Below, one piece after another: positions 1 through 5,217 of a stretch of 5,217 nucleotides of DNA. The position numbers were made by a program, and so were the translations under genes. Position 1 is the first letter of the stretch; every line of letters begins with the position of its first letter. The notes below the pieces were generated by a model. The model made no database searches and was not told where the DNA came from. It worked only from the letters and a program-made list of their open reading frames with translations. Source of the DNA: Akkermansia muciniphila (GTDB lineage Bacteria > Verrucomicrobiota > Verrucomicrobiia > Limisphaerales > UBA9464); contig CAMCFL010000277.1 of the NCBI GenBank assembly GCA_945873715.1, positions 1 to 5,217 of the forward strand, given 5' to 3'.

Positions 1-20
1 TGGGACTTTTCGCGCCCGTA

Positions 21-65
21 CCCGGGGTGGTACCCCGGGCTAATCGCTGCCATCCCTCCGGGATG
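21..65. repeat. Two-hairpin palindromic element
   Basis: Two perfect hairpins sit 11 nt apart. The first pairs cccggggt (21-28) with accccggg (32-39) around a 3-nt loop. The second pairs catccc (51-56) with gggatg (60-65) around the loop tcc. The element lies just beyond the 3' end of the minus-strand release factor fragment. Neither hairpin is followed by a T-run on either strand, so it does not look like a canonical intrinsic terminator. The layout of two short GC-rich palindromes with a fixed linker is like REP/BIME-type interspersed elements, and I recall similar sequences in Planctomycetes-Verrucomicrobia genomes. That is recollection, not a search result. Only one copy is visible here, so its repeat nature is inferred. 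Confidence 0.5.
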
Positions 66-185
66 AGGAGGTGCACCGCGTCCGGTCGCCGCATCGGGGA
101 CGGAGGTCTTCGCATGGCGCATCGGGGGCAGTGTCAAGATGCGCCCGGGCAGCGGGCCTACAACGGTGACCCATTCAACCCGCCC
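66..185. other. Non-coding stretch downstream of the RF3 fragment
   Basis: I see no gene here on either strand. It holds a 10-nt direct repeat, cgcatcgggg, at 90-99 and 118-127, and a weak 5-bp stem (gcccg 143-147 with cgggc 153-157). Reading frames that cross it on the plus strand continue antisense through the release factor gene and show no protein family signature. Confidence 0.4.
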
Positions 186-974
186 TCATTTCGCGTTGTA
201 GCGCTTCTTCGGGGCGAGCGGATTGAGGACCAGCGAGGCGTGGTTCTGGGCGAAGTATTTCAACGACCAATCGCTGGGGAAGAGCGCCACCGCGTTCTGG
301 TCCAGATCGAAGGCGATCCGCGCTCCCGTCGGCAACTGCAAGGCCTCGATCGCTTCGGTCGTCAGTTCGGTCGGCAGCCAGCGCACCGCGCTGAACGGGG
401 CCGATTCACGGCGGGTTTCAGCACCGTACTCGGTCTCCAGCCGGTATTGCAGCACCTCGAACTGGAGCGGTCCGACCGCGGCCAGCAGCGGCACCCGACT
501 GGCGGTGTCCTTGAGGTGAAAGGCCTGCGCTACCCCTTCGAGCAGCAATTGATCCAGACCCTGGCGGAACTGCTTGAACTTCGCCGTGTTCGGGTTGTGG
601 AAGTACTCGAACACCTCGGGCGTGAACCGCGGGATCTCATCGAACCGGATGCTGGGGTCGGTGGTCAGCGTGTCGCCGATCCCGAATCCGTCGTGCCCGA
701 CCAACCCGATGATGTCGCCGGGCCAGGCTTCATCGACGGTCTCGCGTTCGTTGCCGAAGAGTTTGTGGGAGGAGGACAGACGGACTTTCCGGCCGGACTG
801 GACGTGGGTCACCACCATGTCGCGTTCGAACTTCCCGCTGACGATGCGGATGAAGGCGATGCGGTCACGGTGACGCGGATCCATGTTCGCCTGGATCTTG
901 AAGATGAACCCGGCGAACTGCGGGTGGGTGGGTTCGATCAGCCGACCCACCGACGTTGAGGCCTCAGAGGACAT
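186..974 (-). CDS. prfC: Peptide chain release factor 3, C-terminal half only (GTPase domain missing)
   Basis: RF3 is the class II release factor, a cytoplasmic GTPase that removes RF1/RF2 from the ribosome after peptide release. This 262-residue frame matches only its C-terminal half. Residues about 18-105 are the EF-Tu-like domain II, with the family signature GFIFKIQANMDPRHRDR at 22-38 and PGDIIGL at 85-91. Residues about 115-245 are domain III (RF3_C), with AAVGPLQFEVLQYRL at 165-179. Full RF3 is about 530 residues, so roughly 270 N-terminal residues are absent, including the P-loop, the switch regions and the NKxD motif. The ATG at 972-974 is preceded by an in-frame TAG (984-986) only three codons upstream, and no G-domain remnant is visible in other frames up to the divergent gene. 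There is no strong Shine-Dalgarno sequence. The 3' end is intact with a TGA stop (186-188). The frame is undamaged over its whole length, so it may be a recent truncation, a duplicated fragment, or an assembly junction. As it stands it cannot be a working GTPase; a pseudogene is the likeliest reading. Confidence 0.85.
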   Translation of the reverse strand: MSSEASTSVGRLIEPTHPQFAGFIFKIQANMDPRHRDRIAFIRIVSGKFERDMVVTHVQSGRKVRLSSSHKLFGNERETVDEAWPGDIIGLVGHDGFGIGDTLTTDPSIRFDEIPRFTPEVFEYFHNPNTAKFKQFRQGLDQLLLEGVAQAFHLKDTASRVPLLAAVGPLQFEVLQYRLETEYGAETRRESAPFSAVRWLPTELTTEAIEALQLPTGARIAFDLDQNAVALFPSDWSLKYFAQNHASLVLNPLAPKKRYNAK

Positions 975-1045
975 GTGCGACGCCTAGGAAGGGGGTTCTT
1001 GTGGGGAAAGGCAGGCAAAAAGCACGTCTTGGGAGGGGACATTTA

Positions 1046-1171
1046 ACCGCGGATCACGCGGATGAACGCGGATGGGACAGGGACTCCGGTCCTGGGTTGG
1101 GGGGCGGAGCGAGTCGTGGAAGGTCCGTTGGGTGCGGAAGTGGTGTGGTCTTCATCCGCGTGATCCGCGGT
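1046..1171. repeat. 126-bp element bounded by perfect 21-bp inverted repeats
   Basis: The arm at 1046-1066 is the exact reverse complement of 1151-1171. The arms start with accgcggatcacgcgg and enclose 84 bp of unrelated GC-rich sequence. The left arm contains a short-period repeat, with cgcggat at 1048-1054 and 1057-1063, and again just inside the arm at 1067-1073. The sequence attt flanks the element at 1041-1044 and 1174-1177, but it is too short and too offset to claim as a target-site duplication. No transposase is present. Its size and terminal inverted repeats fit a MITE-like or REP-like non-autonomous element. I recall 'accgcggat/gcggatgaa' palindromes as frequent intergenic repeats in Verrucomicrobia, which I cannot verify here. 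It could also form a long hairpin in a transcript. Confidence 0.7.
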
Positions 1172-1276
1172 CGATTTCCCGCCCGTCTTCTCCCTCGTCA
1201 ATCCGCGGATCCGACTCCATCTTGAGGGCACCCCACGACGGTCCGATGGCGGTTGCCGGAAAGGGGGATCAATCCT

Positions 1277-1282
1277 TGAGGT
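1277..1282 (+). promoter_or_regulatory. Ribosome binding site of the PSCyt1/PSD1 gene
   Basis: TGAGGT, containing GAGGT complementary to the usual 16S rRNA 3' end, ends 7 nt before the ATG at 1290. It supports this start, which also places a complete signal peptide at the N terminus. Confidence 0.6.
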
Positions 1283-1289
1283 TCGAGCG

Positions 1290-4200
1290 ATGACACTTTT
1301 CCCATTGCAGCGGAATCCGGTGCCCCGGTGGCGGGCCGTCAGTCTGGCGTGCAGCGCCCTGGTCTTCGGCGGTGCCGCCGGGGCCGCGACGCCCGACCCC
1401 GTCGACTTCAATCGTGATATCCGTCGGATCCTTTCCGAGAACTGTTTCACTTGCCACGGGCCGGATTCGAAGCCGCGCAAGTCGGGTGGCAAGGTGCTCC
1501 GACTCGACCAGGCCGAGAGCGCGTTGGCGGAGCGCCATGGGACCCGGGCGATTGTTCCGGGACGCGTGGACCAGAGCGAGGCCCTGCGCCGCATCACGGC
1601 ATCGGATCCCGATGATCGGATGCCACCGCCGGACTCGGGCAAGATGCTGACGAAGGAAGAGATTGCCCTGCTGACGAAGTGGGTTGAACAGGGCGCGCCG
1701 TACTCGCGCCACTGGGCCTATGTCAAACCGGTCCGGGCGACCGTGCCTGACGTGAAGGAGACCGGATGGGTTCGCAATCCGATCGACGCCTTCATTGCCG
1801 CCCGTCTGGAGAAGGAGGGATTGAAGCATGAACCGGAGGCCGATCGCGCGGCGTTGATCCGGCGGGTCGCGCTCGACTTGACCGGGCTGCCGCCGACCCC
1901 GGGGGAAGTGGACGAGTGGTTGGGGGATCGGGAGCCCGGCGCGTATGAACGGATGGTGGACCGACTGCTGCGCAAGGAATCCTACGGCGAACACTGGGCG
2001 CGTCAGTGGCTGGACCTGGCCCGTTATGCGGATTCGGCCGGGTACGCGGATGATCCGGGCAGGACCATCTGGGCGTATCGCGACTATGTGATCCGATCGA
2101 TCAACGCGAACAAGCCCTTCGATCGCTTCACGCTGGAACAGTTGGCAGGGGATCTCCTGCCGGACGCCGGGGATGAAGAAATGGTGGCGACGGCCTTTCA
2201 TCGGAACACCCAGACCAACAACGAAGGCGGCACCAGCGACGAAGAGTTCCGCAATGTCGCGGTGGTGGACCGGGTCAACACGACGATGGCCGTGTGGATG
2301 GGTACCACGATGGCCTGCGCCCAGTGCCACAATCACAAGTATGATCCGGTCACGCAGGAAGATTACTTCCGTTTCTTCGCGATCTTCAACAGCACGGCCG
2401 ACGCGGATCGCACCGACGAATCCCCGATCCACGCCCTGTACACGCCCGAGCAGAAACTGCAGTTGAAGCAGTGGAAGTCGGGGGTCGCACGACTGGAGAC
2501 GGTCCTGCAGACCTCGACCCCGGCGCTGGAACAGGAACAGGTCGCCTGGGAGAAGAACCTCGCCACGGAACTCGCCTGGGAATCGTTCCCGATGGGGACG
2601 GTGAAGTCGAAGGCCGGCGCCGCGGTGCAGCCGGTGGACGACGGTTCCATCCGGTTTGAACGGGGCGGCAAGACCGACACCTACACCGTCGAATTGCCTT
2701 CGAAGATCTCCCAGACGATCACCGGGCTGCGGTTGGAAGTGTTGCCGGAGACCACCCCGCCGGCGCGCGGGGTCGGGCATGCGGGAGGGAACTTCGTCGT
2801 GACCCGGGTGAGTGCGACGCTGGTTCCGCCGCCCGAGGCGGTGCCGGTGGGGCGATTCGTCCGCATCGAACTGCCGGGCAAGGACAAGATCCTTTCGTTG
2901 GCGGAGGTGCAGGTGTTCCGGGGCACGAACAACTTGGCCGCGGGAGGCGTCGCCACCCAGAGCACGACTGCCATGGATGCCACGGCCGCGCGGGCGATCG
3001 ACGGCAATACCGACGGTCATTTCGAGAAGGCGAAGTCCACCACCCACACCGAGGTGTCGAAGGAGGATCCCTGGTGGGAAGTGGATCTGAAGGACGAACA
3101 ACCGGTGAACCGGATCGTGCTCTGGAACCGTACCGATGGGGCCGCCGAACGGCTGGCTGGGTTTCGCATCGTCCTGTTGAACGAGAAGCGTGAGAAGGTC
3201 TGGGAACAGGCCGCGGTCGCCAAGCCTCCCGCTTCCAGCGCCGAGTTCCGACCCGATGGCGAACGCTCCATCCGGTTCGTCTCGGTCGTGGCCGACCATG
3301 CGGAGAAGGAGTTCGGCGCGGACCTCGTCCTCGAGAACAAGGATCCGAAGAACCGCGGTTGGTCCGTGGGTCCCCGACTCGGGGAAGCCCATTCGCTCGC
3401 CTTGTTCCCCGAGGCTCCGTTCGCGCTGCCCGCCGGAGCGCGACTGAGCCTGGCGATCGAACAGGAATCGAAGTTCGAGTACGCCACCATCGCCCGGTTG
3501 CGCGTGGCAAAGTCCTCGGATCCGCGCGGGGCGGATTTCGCCCGGGTTCCGTCCCCGATCCTGGCCCGGCTCCGGATCGAACCCGCCACGCGGAACGACG
3601 CCGACCGCGCCGAGCTCCAGCGGTATTACCGGTCGGTGGCACCTTCCCTCCAGCCCGAGCGCGAACAGTTGGTCCGGCTGAAGAAGAATGTCGATGGGAC
3701 CAAACCGATCACGACCGTGCCGGTGCTGCGGGAGTTGGCCAACGACCAACGTCGCAAGACCCACATCCAACGCCGCGGCAATTACCTCGAGCTCGACGCA
3801 CTGGTCGGCGAGGGATTGCCCGCGGCGTTCCATCCGGCGTCCGTCGATGCCCCGGTGGATCGCCTGAGCCTGGCGCAATGGCTGGTGGATCGGGAGAACC
3901 CGCTCACGGCCCGGGTGGTGGTGAATCGCCTGTGGGAATCGATCTTTGGAACCGGACTCGTCCGGACCAGCGAAGAGTTCGGGTCACAGGGCGAGATGCC
4001 GTCGCATCCCGAACTGCTCGATTGGCTGGCGGTGGAACTGGTGGATCAGAAGTGGAACATCAATCACGTCATCCGACTGATGGTGAGCTCGGCGGCCTAC
4101 CGGCAATCTTCCCGGGTGACACCCGAGTTGGCGGCGCAGGATCCTGACAACCGGTTGCTCGCGCGGGGACCGCGGTTCCGGCTTTCGGCGGAAATGATCC

Positions 4201-4796
4201 GGGACCAGGCGCTGTTCGTCAGCGGCCTGCTCAGTCCGAAGATGTACGGACCGCCGGTGCGCCCTCCGCAACCGAAGCTGGGTCTCTCGGCGGCGTTCGG
4301 CAGTGGCACCGATTGGGAAACCAGCGGCGGCGAGGACCGGTATCGTCGGGCCTTGTACACCACCTGGCGTCGGTCCAATCCCTATCCGTCGATGAGCACC
4401 TTCGACGCGCCGAACCGCGAGGTCTGCCTGGTGCGCCGCGAGCGTTCCAACACTCCCTTGCAGGCGTTGGTCACCTTGAACGACCCGGTTTACCTCGAAG
4501 CCGCCCAGGCGCTGGCCCGGCGCATGGTCCAGGCCGGGACCACCCCCGCTGAAAAGGTCCGCCACGGCTATCGGCTTTGCCTCAGTCGGTTGCCTTCGGA
4601 CGAGGAGCTGAATCGGATGACGGAGTTTTTCGGCAAGTCACTGGAACGATTCAAGGGGGACGCCACCAAGGCCAAGGACGTGGCGACCAAACCGCTCGGG
4701 GACGCGCCGGCGGGGAGCGACCTGGCGGAACTGGCCGCGTGGACCCTCGTGGGCAATGTGATGCTCAACCTGGATGAAGTGCTGATGAAACGGTGA
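1290..4796 (+). CDS. Secreted PSCyt1-PSCyt2-PSD1 cytochrome-like protein with discoidin-like insert (DUF1549/DUF1553)
   Basis: This 1168-residue protein belongs to the large planctomycete-type cytochrome family. Residues 1-32 form a Sec signal: a basic stretch, a hydrophobic core around 16-31, and a likely cut after AGA. PSCyt1 covers about 38-140, with the haem c motif CFTCH at 52-56 and a candidate axial methionine in DRMPPP (109-114). PSCyt2/DUF1549 covers about 162-375, with DLTGLPPTP (196-204), HRNTQTNNEGG (304-314) and a second CxxCH motif, CAQCHNHKYDP (343-353). Residues about 390-765 are an accessory beta-rich region. It includes a discoidin (F5/8 type C)-like stretch at about 520-640, with RFVRIELPGKDKILSLAEVQVF, then ATQSTT, AIDGNTDG and WWEVDL. 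PSD1/DUF1553 covers about 857-1080, with NPLTARVVVNRLW (870-882), FGSQGEMPSHPELLDWLA (897-914), STFDAPNRE (1036-1044) and RSNTPLQALVTLND (1052-1065). The C terminus (WTLVGNVMLNLDEVLMKR) is the usual family ending, so the gene is full length. The protein probably acts in the periplasm or at the cell surface as a haem-containing redox partner; its substrate is unknown. The discoidin-like part suggests carbohydrate binding, by inference. A DUF1501 gene follows after 16 bp, as is typical. Confidence 0.93.
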   Translation: MTLFPLQRNPVPRWRAVSLACSALVFGGAAGAATPDPVDFNRDIRRILSENCFTCHGPDSKPRKSGGKVLRLDQAESALAERHGTRAIVPGRVDQSEALRRITASDPDDRMPPPDSGKMLTKEEIALLTKWVEQGAPYSRHWAYVKPVRATVPDVKETGWVRNPIDAFIAARLEKEGLKHEPEADRAALIRRVALDLTGLPPTPGEVDEWLGDREPGAYERMVDRLLRKESYGEHWARQWLDLARYADSAGYADDPGRTIWAYRDYVIRSINANKPFDRFTLEQLAGDLLPDAGDEEMVATAFHRNTQTNNEGGTSDEEFRNVAVVDRVNTTMAVWMGTTMACAQCHNHKYDPVTQEDYFRFFAIFNSTADADRTDESPIHALYTPEQKLQLKQWKSGVARLETVLQTSTPALEQEQVAWEKNLATELAWESFPMGTVKSKAGAAVQPVDDGSIRFERGGKTDTYTVELPSKISQTITGLRLEVLPETTPPARGVGHAGGNFVVTRVSATLVPPPEAVPVGRFVRIELPGKDKILSLAEVQVFRGTNNLAAGGVATQSTTAMDATAARAIDGNTDGHFEKAKSTTHTEVSKEDPWWEVDLKDEQPVNRIVLWNRTDGAAERLAGFRIVLLNEKREKVWEQAAVAKPPASSAEFRPDGERSIRFVSVVADHAEKEFGADLVLENKDPKNRGWSVGPRLGEAHSLALFPEAPFALPAGARLSLAIEQESKFEYATIARLRVAKSSDPRGADFARVPSPILARLRIEPATRNDADRAELQRYYRSVAPSLQPEREQLVRLKKNVDGTKPITTVPVLRELANDQRRKTHIQRRGNYLELDALVGEGLPAAFHPASVDAPVDRLSLAQWLVDRENPLTARVVVNRLWESIFGTGLVRTSEEFGSQGEMPSHPELLDWLAVELVDQKWNINHVIRLMVSSAAYRQSSRVTPELAAQDPDNRLLARGPRFRLSAEMIRDQALFVSGLLSPKMYGPPVRPPQPKLGLSAAFGSGTDWETSGGEDRYRRALYTTWRRSNPYPSMSTFDAPNREVCLVRRERSNTPLQALVTLNDPVYLEAAQALARRMVQAGTTPAEKVRHGYRLCLSRLPSDEELNRMTEFFGKSLERFKGDATKAKDVATKPLGDAPAGSDLAELAAWTLVGNVMLNLDEVLMKR

Positions 4797-4812
4797 CGTG
4801 AAAGAACCGGAC

Positions 4813-5217
4813 ATGAACCCACAACTCCAACATCTCCAGAATCTCACCCGACGTCATTTCCTGGGGAAGACGGCCAACGGGATGGGCGCGATCGCGCTGG
4901 CTTCAATGCTCAAGGGCAGCCTGTCGGCAGCGACCCCGGATCCGCTGGCACCGCGGATGCCGCACTTTGCCGCCAAGGCCAAGCGGGTGATCTACCTGCA
5001 TCTGACCGGATCGCCGCCGCACCTGGATCTCTACGATTACAAGCCCGAGTTGGTGAAACGGAACGGCCAGGACTGTCCGGATGCCTTCCTCAAGGGCAAG
5101 CGCTTCGCCTTCACCTCCGGCGTTCCCAAGCTGTTGGGTACACCCCGGAAATTCGCCCAGCACGGCAAGGGCGGCGTCTGGCTCTCCGATGCCATCCCGC
5201 ACCTTCATTCCGTCGCC
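4813..5217 (+). CDS. DUF1501 family protein, N-terminal part (runs off window)
   Basis: The first 135 codons are present and the frame is still open at the window edge; family members are usually around 450-490 residues. The N terminus LTRRHFLG (residues 11-18) followed by a small hydrophobic stretch (about 22-40, ending SLSAA) is a twin-arginine-type signal, so export in folded form is likely. The mature part starts with AKRVIYLHLTGSPPHLDLYDYKPEL (55-80, allowing short gaps in conservation) and continues with FLKGKRFAFTSG and PKLLGTP (92-111), which are characteristic of DUF1501. DUF1501 proteins have an alkaline phosphatase/sulfatase-like fold; the reaction of this one is not known. The gene begins 16 bp after the PSCyt1/PSD1 stop, so the two are surely co-transcribed. 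I chose the ATG at 4813 because it gives the usual family N terminus. An in-frame GTG at 4798-4800 would add five residues (MKEPD) and cannot be excluded; there is no strong Shine-Dalgarno sequence for either. Confidence 0.9.
   Translation, partial: MNPQLQHLQNLTRRHFLGKTANGMGAIALASMLKGSLSAATPDPLAPRMPHFAAKAKRVIYLHLTGSPPHLDLYDYKPELVKRNGQDCPDAFLKGKRFAFTSGVPKLLGTPRKFAQHGKGGVWLSDAIPHLHSVA

Larger units (their letters stand above)
975..1289. other. Divergent intergenic region
   Basis: This 315-bp gap separates the minus-strand release factor fragment from the plus-strand cytochrome-like gene. It contains the inverted repeat at 1046-1171, a 10-nt palindrome atccgcggat at 1201-1210 that resembles the repeat core, and the ribosome binding site of the downstream gene. 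I found no convincing -35/-10 promoter pair on either strand. Short reading frames crossing it encode low-complexity peptides produced by the repeat and show no family signature. Confidence 0.6.

Noticed and set aside
21..39. Hairpin considered as an intrinsic terminator for the release factor gene
   Set aside because: The stem is strong, but no T-run follows it on the minus strand, and it lies about 150 nt beyond the stop codon.
27..959. A 310-codon plus-strand open frame
   Set aside because: It lies antisense to the clearly recognisable RF3 fragment, has shadow-like composition, and has no family signature.
1222..1250. Possible sigma-70 promoter with ttgagg as -35 box
   Set aside because: No acceptable -10 box lies at the right spacing (the region reads ccgatg), so it is not supported.
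1043..1642. A minus-strand 199-codon frame considered as the missing N-terminal part of RF3 by frameshift
   Set aside because: It has no P-loop, NKxD or switch motif. Part of it is antisense to PSCyt1 and the rest is translated inverted repeat.
1269..3878. An 869-codon open frame on the minus strand
   Set aside because: It is entirely antisense to the PSCyt1/PSD1 gene, is rich in Arg, Gly, Pro and His as expected for a GC-rich shadow frame, and shows no protein family motif.
3359..4147. A 262-codon plus-strand open frame in another phase
   Set aside because: It overlaps the PSCyt1/PSD1 gene, whose conserved PSD1 motifs occupy the correct frame; the alternative is Arg/Gly/Pro-rich without motifs.

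Overview
The window is GC-rich and carries a gene pair typical of the Planctomycetes-Verrucomicrobia group: a large secreted PSCyt1/PSCyt2/PSD1 protein followed by a DUF1501 protein. The paired 'accgcggat...' type intergenic palindrome is also of a kind I recall from verrucomicrobial genomes. A verrucomicrobial or planctomycetal origin is therefore the best inference, and I lean towards Verrucomicrobia. No rRNA or other marker gene is present to fix it.

Layout. Positions 1-185 hold no gene; they contain two closely spaced hairpins (21-39 and 51-65) and a short direct repeat. Positions 186-974 (minus strand) encode the C-terminal half of peptide chain release factor 3 (domains II and III). The whole N-terminal GTPase domain is absent from the window, and an in-frame stop lies three codons upstream of the start. 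Positions 975-1289 separate this fragment from the divergent gene and carry a perfect 21-bp inverted repeat (1046-1066 / 1151-1171). Positions 1290-4796 (plus strand) encode a 1168-residue exported protein with two CxxCH haem-type motifs, PSCyt1, PSCyt2 and PSD1 regions, and a discoidin-like segment in the middle. After 16 bp comes the start of a DUF1501 protein with a Tat-type signal (4813 to the window end, 135 codons, truncated by the edge).

How the genes work together. The two plus-strand genes almost certainly form an operon. The first product is Sec-exported and predicted to bind haem c. The second looks Tat-exported and belongs to a family with an alkaline phosphatase/sulfatase-like fold. 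The pair is very common in this superphylum, but its substrate is not known to me. The RF3 fragment has no functional link to the operon; it looks like a relic or a rearranged copy flanked by palindromic repeats.

The most unusual points are the G-domain-less RF3, the palindromic elements on both sides of it, and the nested discoidin-like region in the cytochrome-like protein. I found no CRISPR array, tRNA, transposase or defence system.
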